Shown here piece after piece: positions 27,480-36,167 of a DNA stretch of 64,000 nt (position 1 is the stretch's first letter; each line of letters begins with the position of its first letter). The position numbers were made by a program, and so were the translations under genes. Origin of the DNA: Arthrobacter sp. SPG23 (lineage in GTDB: Bacteria > Actinomycetota > Actinomycetes > Actinomycetales > Micrococcaceae); NCBI RefSeq assembly GCF_000876655.1, contig NZ_JYCN01000016.1, positions 1 through 64,000 on the forward strand, read 5' to 3'. Under the pieces are notes generated by a model. The model had not been told where the DNA came from. It searched no databases and saw nothing but the letters and a program-made list of their open reading frames with translations.

Positions 27480-28260
27480 TTTATCTATTGCGAGCCGGGC
27501 AGAACGGCGATTTTTGGGGTGTGCACATTGTGCACACTTCGGGCTTGGGACTGGGCCGTATTGGGGTCGGATCGGTCCGGATTGCGTATGTTTCCGGGAG
27601 TTCCCAGTGTTTGCAGGGGCTGGAGTCCGGTTCGAGTCCCACCTCGGGCACGCATAACCCCTCGTCGGAGGGGTTTTTGCTTTAATGTGTGGACATTTTC
27701 CCTCGGCGGTCCCTCTGACACTGGCCGCGGTGTGGGCCTGGCGCCGCGGTTGCCTGTTCGGTTGTGTGTGGCGGGACCAGGGTCCTGGCCTGTGGGCCTT
27801 CCGCTTGCTGGAATCTGGGGTATGTGCCGTCCTATCTGGTTGTGCCGCTGGCCGGTTGTTGGCCCTCACTCATTCATGGCCAGAAGTTGTGGTGACGACA
27901 TGACGAAGACGATTTTTCTTCGAGGATCTCCCGCGGATGGCTGCTTCTGAGAGCCAGGCAGAGTGCGCTCATCGCGTGTTTGTCCGGCCAAAGGGGGTGT
28001 GGACATTGTCCACATCTTGTACACGGCCGGCTCTACGACCCGCCTTTTTATCCCTTCCTCCGGGTTCCGGCTCACTCGTTCATGCAGTTCTCTGTTTCAG
28101 GCGACATGACTTTGCGGCCCGGATCGTCGGCGTCGTTGGACGTTCCTGTCAGCGGGAACGTGTTGGGGGAATCCGCGGCAGCTCAGGCGTACGATCCGTC
28201 GACAGAGTTCAGGTGTGTGGGATCCGGACTCTTCTTCCGGGGGTGGTCTAGGGTTTGGTT
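27480..28260. repeat. B module of composite repeat, copy at 27.5 kb
   Basis: Matches 58740-59665 in order: palindrome (27520-27538, GTGTGCACA-T-TGTGCACAC), the block GTTCCCAGTGTTTG, tRNA-Leu 3' end, terminator, CATTCATGGCCA block, second palindrome (27998-28014, TGTGGACA-T-TGTCCACA), GGCGACATGACTTTGCGGC and GGGATCCGGACTCTTCTTCC. In the full copy the next thing is the DUF4192 gene; here only a fragment remains (28340-28420). Confidence 0.85.
27629..27678 (+). repeat. tRNA-Leu-like 3' end plus terminator (scar)
   Basis: GGTTCGAGTCCCACC then TCGGGCAC (27629-27651) is the T-loop, 3' T-stem strand and acceptor end of an actinobacterial tRNA-Leu, without CCA and without any 5' half. A terminator follows at 27656-27678 (stem AACCCCTC/GAGGGGTT, T5). 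The same pair recurs at 58881-58930, and the terminator alone at 42817-42838. Confidence 0.7.
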
Positions 28261-28339
28261 GATCCGCCGTTCCCGCTAAGAAAGGCGTCCCGCGCAGACT
28301 TGCGGTAGGCGGCTGCCGCACTTCTCAGAGACGGGCCCC

Positions 28340-28420
28340 TCACAGACGGATTCCGCGGAACACGGTGACGATCACGATGGCGGCATTGGCGTCGTGGACG
28401 AGGTAGTCGGCCGTTGCGGG
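28340..28420 (-). pseudogene. Internal fragment of a DUF4192 gene
   Basis: Minus-strand reading ADYLVHDANAAIVIVTVF matches residues ADYLAHDTSAASVLFAVY of the intact DUF4192 protein (59666-60697). It stops at a TGA at 28340 and abuts the A module directly, so the first roughly 60 codons and most of the rest have been deleted. Confidence 0.75.
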
Positions 28421-28695
28421 CACCGGATGTGTCTGTCAGATGTTGGCGTCGTTCTGATAACGGAGTCACCGCTGGGTTTGAGGGTCCGGAGTGCAACTTG
28501 GGGAACCGGGAGCGATTCAAAGTTTCGGGAGGAAATAAGCGACGGAGGAGCGCCGAACGAAACTTTGGATCGAGCCCGGCGCGTAGCGCCCTGGTTGCGT
28601 GGAGGACCCGCCCAGCGATGAGGGGGATCAGAATGACAAACAGCGAAGTTGCTTCTGGTGGTTCATGTAGGTGGGGGAGTGAGGCGGCATGACGC
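28418..28695. repeat. A-module repeat, copy 2
   Basis: About 278 bp matching 8455-8701 and 60721-60990, including CACCGGATGTGTCTGTCAGA, GAGGAAATAAGCGACGGAGG and GTGGGGGAGTG-GGCGGCATGACGC-like ending that copy 3 shares. It lies on the 5' side of the DUF4192 fragment, the same order as in the full copy. Confidence 0.85.
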
Positions 28696-28737
28696 CGTGC
28701 AGGCCGGTACCCAATGAGTTCTGCCGTCATAAACGAC

Positions 28738-28768
28738 GGTGCCTCGAGCGGGATTTGAACCTGCCACC
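28738..28768 (-). repeat. Possible 3' end of a decayed tRNA gene
   Basis: The minus strand reads GGCAGGTTCAAATCCCGC then TCGAGGCACC, which has a T-loop and acceptor-like end, but the T-stem has a mismatch and no 5' half can be found in the next 80 bases. It is too incomplete to call a tRNA. Confidence 0.35.
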
Positions 28769-28958
28769 TGCACCAAGAGGGGGGCTGCTGCATCCCGCTG
28801 TGTTATGGAGGCGGGTCCTTCCGAGGGAGATCCTTCCGCCTGTGGTGGCAGTGCCCGGCAGTCAATGAGGGAGTATCGACTGCGGGACCACGGGAGCACG
28901 CCAGTAAACGTTGTGATTCAGCCCGACCCAGGAGCCTGATGCCTTGTTGCTGCTGCGT

Positions 28959-29948
28959 TTAGAGTTTTGGCGGTTCCAGGAGTTGTCTTGCCACGTCGGC
29001 GTCCGTTATCAGGACATTGATCCATCCTCCTGTGATGGCACCGCGGATGGCGTCCAGTTTGCGCATGCCCCCGGCGACGCCGATGCGGCGGGGTACGCGC
29101 ATCATTGCCTCGGCCTCGATGGAGATCATTCGCTCTTCGATGGCGGGCTTCATTGGCTGGCCGTCGATGTCGAAGAACCGTAAACATATTTCGCCGACGG
29201 CGCCAGCCCGGGAAAGTTCCTTTTCTTCCGTTCTGCTCAGGGCGTTCCCGCTTGCCTGCCATAACGGGGATGCCGGGAACGTCCCCACGCCGACGAGCAG
29301 CGTGGTCAGGCGGTCCCAGGCTTCGATGGATGTTTTGACGGCCGGGTCGCCGAGGAAGGCATCGCGGATTTGTGGGTTTGCCACGAGTCCTGGGCATCCC
29401 AGGTAGTAGGGCTTGGCTGATGTTAGTTCTGCGAGGTGGGAGACGAGGCGGGTGGCTTGAATCTGTGCCTGCGGACTGCCTACGCCGCCAATGAGCTGGA
29501 TCACCTCATTGGCAATTTTTCTGGGCCGTGAGCGCATCGCTTCCACGGTATGCAGGAGCGTCGTGCTCCATGAGGAGATTCCCACGTAGTCAGCTGCGTC
29601 GATGGTGGTTTCCAGGTAAGTCGCCGCGGATGAACCCAGCCGCATTCCCAGCGACGCGCCATCCATAACATCAACCACCACGACTTCTCGGAGTTTGTAC
29701 TTCTCCTCGAGCGCCTTCTCCAGACCGACGTAGATGCCGGCGGGTTGAACTATCGATGTCCGGACTATTCCCAGCTCAACCGCAGTCTTGAGATATCGCG
29801 AGACCCTTGCCTGCGAAAGGTTCAAACGCTGGGAGATCTCGCCCTGTGACAGGCCTTCCTCGTGGTAGAGGACAGCGATCTTGGTGAACAGCCGAAGCTG
29901 CTCCGTGCTGGCGGAAAGAAGGGATGACTGGGGCGTGACCTGCGTCAT
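28959..29948 (-). CDS. SorC/DeoR-family sugar-binding transcriptional regulator
   Basis: Regulator of 329 aa. The N-terminal helix-turn-helix is LSQGEISQRLNLSQARVSRY (residues about 33-52), followed by a long phosphosugar-binding domain (sugar-bind Pfam) with VIQLIGGVGSPQAQIQATRL and TLLVGVGTF. SorC proteins are tetramers that sense phosphorylated sugars. It is divergent from the epimerase-kinase-ABC operon at 30250, with inverted repeats between them, so it should control that operon. The effector is probably the product of the PfkB kinase. Confidence 0.92.
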   Translation of the reverse strand: MTQVTPQSSLLSASTEQLRLFTKIAVLYHEEGLSQGEISQRLNLSQARVSRYLKTAVELGIVRTSIVQPAGIYVGLEKALEEKYKLREVVVVDVMDGASLGMRLGSSAATYLETTIDAADYVGISSWSTTLLHTVEAMRSRPRKIANEVIQLIGGVGSPQAQIQATRLVSHLAELTSAKPYYLGCPGLVANPQIRDAFLGDPAVKTSIEAWDRLTTLLVGVGTFPASPLWQASGNALSRTEEKELSRAGAVGEICLRFFDIDGQPMKPAIEERMISIEAEAMMRVPRRIGVAGGMRKLDAIRGAITGGWINVLITDADVARQLLEPPKL

Positions 29949-29974
29949 ATTTCGTCACCTTCGAAGCGGTCGTG

Positions 29975-30100
29975 AATATTCATTCAGATACGAATATAGC
30001 CTCATTCGACTCACCCCGTCACCGTTCCGCCACAATGGAGCCTTCGTCGTGCCGGGCTTGGTTCGATGACCAATGAGCATGCTCCTGAATCAATATTCAG
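29975..30100. promoter_or_regulatory. Candidate SorC operators in the divergent promoter region
   Basis: Two related inverted repeats lie between the divergent genes. One is AATATTC at 29975-29981 with GAATAT at 29992-29997. The other is a perfect palindrome CTGAAT-CAAT-ATTCAG at 30085-30100. Both share the ATTC/GAAT core. The rest of 29949-30249 has no gene. Confidence 0.5.
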
Positions 30101-30249
30101 TCCTGAAAGATTCCCGAACTTCCCGCCACTGCTGGGCCGGATGGCTCATAGACTTCCAACACCAGCCCAACTTCAGCCGAAGTTCCGTCAGGAATTTCGA
30201 TCGCCGTCCATGCGGGCCAAGCGGCCTTCTCGATCGAAAGCGAACACAA

Positions 30250-31212
30250 ATGACCGACATCAAATTCTCCACCCGACTCAATTCCTTTGGCTTGGGTAAA
30301 GGCAAGAAATACCCCAGCGGCGAAGATTCCGTAATCGACCTGATCGCGCTGGCAGGCAGCGTGAAAGGGCTGACGTCGCTTGAGCTGAACTATCCGGAGC
30401 ACTTCGGCCGGGACTCTGTGGAGGAGATCAAGACCGCCTTGGACACCGCCGGCCTTGACGTCCGCGGCATCCAGCTTCGCTGGCCGGCGCCCCAGTTCGC
30501 CAACGGAGGGTTCACCAACCCTGATCCGGCGCTTCGGGAAGCGGCTGTCGGAATGGTCAAGGAAGCCATCAGCCTGTGCCGGGAATTCGGCTCCGACCAC
30601 GTTCTTCTGTGGCCCGCCCATGACGGGTACGAGTACCCGCTGCAAATGGACTACATGAAGTCCTGGAACTGGATGGTGGAAAGCCTGCAGGCCGTCGCCG
30701 ACGTCGACCAGGACATCCGCATTTCCATCGAGTACAAGCCTGCCGAGCCACGTGGGCGCACGATCCTCAACACCACCGGCGCCGTCATGAACCTCATCAA
30801 GGACTGTGACCGCCCGAACCTCGGGGTGACCCTGGACTTCGGACACCTGCTGATGGCACGCGAAAATCCGGCCCAGTCAGCCGCGATGTGTTTGCGCGAG
30901 CAGAAACTGTTCGGGCTCCAGCTCAACGATTCGCACGGCGTGGCTGACGACGGCCTCGTGGTAGCGTCGATCCACTTCGCCGAAACACTGGAACTCGTGT
31001 ACTACCTGCTCCGCGAGGGGTATGAGGGAACGTACTATTTCGACACTGACCCTGTACGAGAAAACCCCGTCTCGGAATGCGAAATGAACATCGAAAGGAT
31101 GGAGACCATCATCGGCAAGGCCCGCGACCTGGTTCGGGACAATCCGGACCTGCCGAACGGCGACGCGCTGCACTCATCATCTGTCCTGTGGTCGAAAGTC
31201 GTGGGTGTCTAG
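30250..31212 (+). CDS. Sugar phosphate isomerase/epimerase family TIM-barrel protein
   Basis: Protein of 320 aa of the AP-endonuclease-2/xylose-isomerase-like fold. Visible metal-site strands are IRISIEYKPAEPRG (Glu), NLGVTLDFGHLLMA (Asp, His) and LFGLQLNDSHG. The ATG at 30250 gives the usual short N-terminus; a longer frame through the operator region is rejected. It is followed with no gap by the kinase (TAG then GTG). It probably isomerises a keto or aldo sugar before phosphorylation; a similar role in L-rhamnose or inositol routes is known for the family. Confidence 0.88.
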   Translation: MTDIKFSTRLNSFGLGKGKKYPSGEDSVIDLIALAGSVKGLTSLELNYPEHFGRDSVEEIKTALDTAGLDVRGIQLRWPAPQFANGGFTNPDPALREAAVGMVKEAISLCREFGSDHVLLWPAHDGYEYPLQMDYMKSWNWMVESLQAVADVDQDIRISIEYKPAEPRGRTILNTTGAVMNLIKDCDRPNLGVTLDFGHLLMARENPAQSAAMCLREQKLFGLQLNDSHGVADDGLVVASIHFAETLELVYYLLREGYEGTYYFDTDPVRENPVSECEMNIERMETIIGKARDLVRDNPDLPNGDALHSSSVLWSKVVGV

Positions 31213-32181
31213 GTGAGCTCAGCCAGTATCTGTGTGGTCGGGTCGCTGAACGCCGATCTCATCGCCTATGTGGGCGCCGAAGGCAGCGCCGCGAGCTACG
31301 CAACCGGGTCAAACTTCGAAATGGCAGCCGGCGGCAAGAGCCTCAACGCCGCCATGAGCATCGCCTCGCTGGACCCGACGGTCACGCTTGTGGGACGCAT
31401 CGGAACGGATGATCTCGGCAATTTCATCGCCGGGACCCTGCGGGCGCGGGGCATCACCACAGAAGGCATCATCTGCGATGATCGGACGCACACAGGCGTG
31501 GGGCACGTGAGAGTCAACTCGGAGGGAGAGTACGACACCGTCGTTGTCCCGGGAGCCAACGGGAACTTCTCGCCCGCCGATGTCGATGCCTACCTCGAGA
31601 GCCACGAACCGCCGGCATTTGTGGTTCTCAATCTCGAGGTCCCGCTTCCCGCCGTCCGGCGCGCTGCGGCGCGATTCCGCGAACTTGGTTCAACCGTGGT
31701 GCTGAACCTCTCGCCGGTGCATGCAGAGGCGAGGACACTCCTCCGGCTCGCCGACGTCGTGGTCATGAACCGCAGCGAGGCATGTCACGTACTGGACGTC
31801 CCGCCGGACACTGACACGCGGCTGCTGCTTAAGGCCCTGCGCGAAGCCGGAGCCAAGACGCCCGTACTGACACTCGGCGGCGACGGCGTGGTGGCCTTGG
31901 ACGGGAGCGATCTGGTCGAGGAAAGAGTCGACCCGATCCACGTCGTGAACTCCATCGGGGCAGGGGACAGCTTCCTGGCCACCATGGTGCTGGCGATGGC
32001 CAATGACCACCCGTTCGCTGTCAGCCTCCGGGCAGCTAACGAGGCAGGACGGCTCGTCTGCAGCCGTTCCGAATCCTTCCTCACCTCCGATGACATCCGG
32101 CACATCGAAACCGTCGTGGGCGTGCCCCTGGCCAAAGGCCCCATCACCGCCTCACAAGCGTCTGAGAACATCCGGGCCTGA
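31213..32181 (+). CDS. PfkB-family sugar kinase (ribokinase-like)
   Basis: Kinase of 322 aa. The first PfkB signature AAGGKSLNAAMSIASL (residues 37-52) and the second, VNSIGAGDSFLATMVLAMA, are clear; the GAGD anion hole and catalytic Asp are intact although the usual D-T before it reads N-S. The start is GTG at 31213 directly after the previous stop. It should phosphorylate the sugar brought in by the RbsBAC-like transporter that follows, giving the signal for the SorC regulator. Confidence 0.9.
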   Translation: MSSASICVVGSLNADLIAYVGAEGSAASYATGSNFEMAAGGKSLNAAMSIASLDPTVTLVGRIGTDDLGNFIAGTLRARGITTEGIICDDRTHTGVGHVRVNSEGEYDTVVVPGANGNFSPADVDAYLESHEPPAFVVLNLEVPLPAVRRAAARFRELGSTVVLNLSPVHAEARTLLRLADVVVMNRSEACHVLDVPPDTDTRLLLKALREAGAKTPVLTLGGDGVVALDGSDLVEERVDPIHVVNSIGAGDSFLATMVLAMANDHPFAVSLRAANEAGRLVCSRSESFLTSDDIRHIETVVGVPLAKGPITASQASENIRA

Positions 32182-32323
32182 GTCCACGACGGACACCAAG
32201 AGCCGAAACGCACATTAGCCGCACGGCGAAACGTGGCGGCGTTCCCGTTAGGGACCGTCGCCCAAAAACACGAGCATGAATCCCGCACGCGCGGGCCTTC
32301 CAAAGACGAAAGGAATACCGATC

Positions 32324-33391
32324 ATGAGTAAACTTCCCAAGGCAGCCACCCAGATCGCCGCCGCCACTGCAGCCGTAGCTCTCCTGGCAGCGTGCAGTGC
32401 CACCCCGGAGGGTTCCTCCGGACAGTCAGGGCAGTCAGGCCAGGCCGCGGGTCTGGTAAGCCTCGTCGACGCGGCAGCGAAGACACCCATCAAGGACCTC
32501 ACCGGCAGTCTGGGGGCACCTACAGGGTCGGCGGACACCAAGCTCTGCTACATCACGCGGACGCTGTCCAACGAATTCTGGGGTTTTGAGAGGGACGGAT
32601 TTGAAGCCGAAGCGAAGAAACTCGGCGTGAAATACCAGACGTTCGACGTGACGGATGAATCCTCGATCACGGAGCAGCTGGACAAGGCCAAGAGCGCCGC
32701 GAACCAAGGCTGCAGCGCGCTACTCGCTTCGCCCATCTCGGCAACGGGCTTGGACACCGTCTTCACCGATGCCTTGGCAAAGAACACTCCTGTCGTCATC
32801 CTCAACGACGCGAAGGGTACTGTCCCCGGCACGGTCTACGTGGGCCCGGATGCCAAGACCATCGGCCAGACGGCAGCGGACTACATCGCCACAAAGCTGC
32901 CGGAGGGCGGCAAAGTTGCCATGATTGAAGGAGATCCTGGATCCTCGAACGCACTTAACCGCGGCGAGGGATTCAAAGCCGGTGTTGCAAAGCATTCCAA
33001 CCTTCAGCTTGTTGCGTCCCAGACCGCGAAATGGGATCAGACGAAAGCGCAGGAGATCGCCTCGGCCATGCTGACGGCAAACCCTGACATTAAGGCGTTC
33101 TACTCCCAGAACGACGGCATGGCCCTTGGTGTTTCGGCTGCCATCGCCGCGAAGAACCTCACGGGCAAGGTCTTGCTGATCGGCACGGACGGCATTCCCC
33201 AAGCCAAGAAGGAAATCCAGGCGGGGACCATGACCGCCACCGTGAGCGAGCAGCCTACTACTGAAGGCGCCAGCGGTGTGGACGCGGCGCTATGGCTGCT
33301 GGCCGGGAAGAAAGTTCCGGGTTGGGTCGACGTTCCTGCGTTCATCATCGATTCGGCCAATGTCGGGCAGTACCCGACCGGCATGCCGTAG
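32324..33391 (+). CDS. Sugar ABC transporter substrate-binding lipoprotein (RbsB type)
   Basis: Type 1 periplasmic-binding-protein fold, 355 aa. Signal peptide with lipobox LLAAC (Cys near residue 24), then a Ser/Gly/Gln-rich linker. The ligand domains start at KLCYITRTLSNEFWGFERDG and include ALLASPISATGLDTVF. ATG at 32324 has AAAGGA upstream; the longer frame is rejected because it lacks a signal peptide start. The 142-bp gap before it carries no gene and may hold a second promoter or an RNA hairpin (CCGCACGCGCGGG near 32282). Confidence 0.92.
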   Translation: MSKLPKAATQIAAATAAVALLAACSATPEGSSGQSGQSGQAAGLVSLVDAAAKTPIKDLTGSLGAPTGSADTKLCYITRTLSNEFWGFERDGFEAEAKKLGVKYQTFDVTDESSITEQLDKAKSAANQGCSALLASPISATGLDTVFTDALAKNTPVVILNDAKGTVPGTVYVGPDAKTIGQTAADYIATKLPEGGKVAMIEGDPGSSNALNRGEGFKAGVAKHSNLQLVASQTAKWDQTKAQEIASAMLTANPDIKAFYSQNDGMALGVSAAIAAKNLTGKVLLIGTDGIPQAKKEIQAGTMTATVSEQPTTEGASGVDAALWLLAGKKVPGWVDVPAFIIDSANVGQYPTGMP

Positions 33392-33407
33392 AGGGACGGT
33401 ACGGATC

Positions 33408-34913
33408 ATGGTTGCACCACTGCTTGAATTGCAGAATATTGCCAAGTCGTTCCCCGGTGTCCGCGCCCTGAACGACGTTAGCTTCACCTTGGAACGCGGC
33501 GAGATCTGCACCTTGGCCGGGGAAAACGGGGCCGGTAAAAGCACTTTGCTCGCCATTCTCGGAGGCTCACTCGTCCCCGACCACGGTTCGGTGATCATCG
33601 ACGGAATCAAAAGGGCACATTTCTCACCACGGCAGGCACTGTCTGAGGGTGTGAAGATCGCCCACCAGGAACCTGCCATAGTGCCGCAGCTGACCGTGGA
33701 ACAAAACCTGCTTCTGGGTCGGACCTCACGGCAGCGGCGGGAAGCCGGCGCCGACATTGATCAGGCCCTGGCGGATGTCGCCCAGATGGGGTTTCCGCTC
33801 AATGCCAAGACGGCCGTGCAGGGATTGAGCCCGGCGCAGCGCCACGCTCTGACCATCGCCCGGGCCATGGCTTTCGGTGCGAAGATCGTCGCCCTGGACG
33901 AACCCACCACAAGCATGCTCGAACATAACGTTGAGGGAGTTCTCACCAGGGTCAGGGAGATCGCCCACACCCGCGGAGTGGGGATCATCTACGTTTCGCA
34001 CAAGATGCCCGAAGTCATGAGCGTCTCCGACAAAGTGGTGGTCCTGCGCGACGGCACCGTCAACTACACGACCGCCATCAGCCAGACGTCCGAACAGGAC
34101 ATTGTGCGGAACATGGTCGGCCGGGAACTGCTCGCGTTCAAGCGGCAGCACCCCATGCCATCCCGAGCTCCGGTCATCTTCTCCGCCGCCGACGTCAGTC
34201 ACCCCACGAGCGGCAAACCCTTGTCCCTGGATGTCCGGGCTGGGGAAGTCGTGGGTATCGCCGGCTTGGTCGGCTCCGGACGCACCGAATTCCTGCGTGC
34301 CATCATCAGGGCCGACAAGGGCAGCACCGGAACGGTGAGCATCGACGGGAAGAAAAGAAAAATCCGTTCGCCCCGGGACAGCCGCAATGCCGGCATTGCA
34401 TTCATCCCGGAGGAACGCAAGCACCAGGGGCTGGTCCTGCAGGTTCCGGCCTATGCGAACGTCGCACTCACGGCGGACAGGCAGTTCAACGGCTTCGGGC
34501 CGCTGATCAGCAGGCGCAAACAGATAGCGGCCGCGGAAGAGGCTGCGGCACGAATGTCGCTTCGCCCCGCCAACGTGCGTCTGAACGCCCGCCAGTTCTC
34601 CGGCGGGAACCAGCAAAAGATCGTCATCGCCAAGTGGACCTGGCGCAACACCCAGGTCTTCCTCTTTGACGAACCCACCAAGGGTGTTGATGTCGGAGGA
34701 AAGGTCGAGATCTACGAGCTCATCGACGCACTGGCCCATGCCGGCAGCGCCGTGATCGTGGTCTCCTCCGACCTTCCCGAAATCATCTCCCTCAGCGACC
34801 GGGTCAAAGTAATGCGGCAGGGTCAATTCGTCTCCGAACACACCGGCGACGACATCAACGAACACAGCCTCGTGGCCAATGCCATGGGCATAGCCGAAAG
34901 GACGACGACATGA
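33408..34913 (+). CDS. Sugar ABC transporter ATP-binding protein (RbsA type, duplicated domains)
   Basis: ATPase of 501 aa with two nucleotide-binding halves. The first has Walker [10 protein letters not shown] and Walker B IVALDEPTT, with a divergent signature LSPAQRHAL. The second has degenerate Walker A GLVGSGRTEF and a good signature FSGGNQQK with VFLFDEPTK. This unequal pair is usual for RbsA/XylG/MglA. ATG at 33408 follows AGAGGGA. Its stop overlaps the permease start (ATGA). Confidence 0.95.
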   Translation: MVAPLLELQNIAKSFPGVRALNDVSFTLERGEICTLAGENGAGKSTLLAILGGSLVPDHGSVIIDGIKRAHFSPRQALSEGVKIAHQEPAIVPQLTVEQNLLLGRTSRQRREAGADIDQALADVAQMGFPLNAKTAVQGLSPAQRHALTIARAMAFGAKIVALDEPTTSMLEHNVEGVLTRVREIAHTRGVGIIYVSHKMPEVMSVSDKVVVLRDGTVNYTTAISQTSEQDIVRNMVGRELLAFKRQHPMPSRAPVIFSAADVSHPTSGKPLSLDVRAGEVVGIAGLVGSGRTEFLRAIIRADKGSTGTVSIDGKKRKIRSPRDSRNAGIAFIPEERKHQGLVLQVPAYANVALTADRQFNGFGPLISRRKQIAAAEEAAARMSLRPANVRLNARQFSGGNQQKIVIAKWTWRNTQVFLFDEPTKGVDVGGKVEIYELIDALAHAGSAVIVVSSDLPEIISLSDRVKVMRQGQFVSEHTGDDINEHSLVANAMGIAERTTT

Positions 34914-35995
34914 GCCAGCCCACCCTGCCCAAACAAGCTTCAAGCCAACATCACCGGGGGACCGGCGTGAAACAACAACATAACGCCCCCGCCAAGGCGA
35001 ACCGCCGCACTCTACCGCCCCTGAACCTCCAGGCACTCGGCATCTACATCGCCGCCGTTGTCATCTTCCTGATCTTCGGAATGCTGAACGGAAACTTCCT
35101 CACGGCCGGCAACCTCAGGGACATCGCCGTCTCCGCCAGTGTCAACGCCATTATCGGTCTCGGCATCACCTTCGTGATCATCACGGGCGGGATCGATCTC
35201 GCCGTAGGCTCCATCGCGAGCTTTGTCGGGATCGTCTCGGCCACGCTCATGGTTAATGCCGGAACCTCACCATTCCTCGCCCTGCTCGCCGGCATCGCCC
35301 TCGGCCTGGTTTGCGGTGCCATCAACGGTGTTCTCATCACCAAACTCAAGCTGCCGCCTTTCATCGCCACGCTGGGGACGATGAGCATCTACCAGGGCTG
35401 CGCGTACGTCGTCACCAACGGCCGCCCCGTCTACAACGTGCCCAAGGACTTCGTCTTCATGCTCAACAGCTATGTCGGGGGAGTTCCCGTGGCAGTCATC
35501 CTCGTCGCCGTCCTGGCAGTTCTCTGCTGGCTGCTGCTTCGCCGCACGGTATTCGGTCAGAACGTCATCGCCACCGGCGGCAGCGAAGAAACTGCCTGGC
35601 TCTCCGGCGTCCGTGTCGACAGGGTCAAGATCGCCGTCTACGCCCTCTCCGGCGTGCTGGCCGGAGTCGGCGGACTGGTCATCGTCGCACGAATTAACGC
35701 GGCACAGACCGACGCCGGGAGCCCCTACCTGCTGACCGCCATTGCCTCGGCCGTGATCGGCGGAGCCAACCTGATGGGCGGTGAAGGGCGCATCGCCGGG
35801 ACCCTCGTCGGAGCCCTGATCCTGGGCGCCCTGACCAACGGACTGGTGCTGCTCAACGTCCCCAGCTTCTACGAACAGATCGTCACCGGGCTCGTCGTCG
35901 TCATCGCCGTGGCCCTGGACCAGGGCAGCAAAGGCTGGCCACTGCTGAAAAAACGGTCCACCGAGAAGTCCGAGAAGAAAGAGGCAACAACCTGA
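34910..35995 (+). CDS. Sugar ABC transporter permease (RbsC type)
   Basis: Membrane permease of 361 aa with a long, Gln/His-rich cytoplasmic N-terminal tail (about 40 residues) before the helices. FVIITGGIDLAVGSIASFVG is the family hallmark, with GALILGALTNGLVLLNVP near the end. ATG overlaps the ATPase stop by 4 bp. It completes the importer with the two preceding genes. Confidence 0.95.
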   Translation: MSQPTLPKQASSQHHRGTGVKQQHNAPAKANRRTLPPLNLQALGIYIAAVVIFLIFGMLNGNFLTAGNLRDIAVSASVNAIIGLGITFVIITGGIDLAVGSIASFVGIVSATLMVNAGTSPFLALLAGIALGLVCGAINGVLITKLKLPPFIATLGTMSIYQGCAYVVTNGRPVYNVPKDFVFMLNSYVGGVPVAVILVAVLAVLCWLLLRRTVFGQNVIATGGSEETAWLSGVRVDRVKIAVYALSGVLAGVGGLVIVARINAAQTDAGSPYLLTAIASAVIGGANLMGGEGRIAGTLVGALILGALTNGLVLLNVPSFYEQIVTGLVVVIAVALDQGSKGWPLLKKRSTEKSEKKEATT

Positions 35996-36167
35996 TGGCG
36001 TCCGGTCTCTTGAAGGGAGGCTCTGTCCGCCGCTGGCCGTCGGTCCCTCGACGGAACCGGTGGCGGCCATGAGTGAATGGGTCGCGGCTACCGATGCCCT
36101 GTTGTTTCCGCTGTTCCGGGGACAGCAGGGCGCGCGGCGGTGGGGCGGCGGCGGCGGCAATGCTTGA
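35994..36167 (+). other. Two tiny overlapping frames between permease and amidohydrolase
   Basis: ATG at 35994 overlaps the permease stop (TGATG) and opens 25 codons ending at 36071. There ATGA starts a second frame of 32 codons (MSEWVAATDALLFPLFRG) ending TGA at 36167, which overlaps the amidohydrolase ATG (ATGCTTGA). The chain of overlaps could carry ribosomes through the gap, or be the remains of a small gene. No homology seen. Confidence 0.3.

Noticed and set aside
27342..27950. 200-codon frame over the tRNA-Leu scar
   Set aside because: It reads through the tRNA end, terminator and palindromes of a repeat that is not conserved as protein between copies.
27998..28014. Palindrome TGTGGACA-T-TGTCCACA as a site for the double IclR regulators
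   Set aside because: Arms resemble TGGACA/TGTCCA, but the centre is 1 base instead of 3, which changes helical phasing; copies lie in repeats, not before cluster promoters.
28739..28939. Frame starting MPRAGFEPATC
   Set aside because: This start is the well-known spurious peptide produced by reading antisense through a tRNA 3' end.
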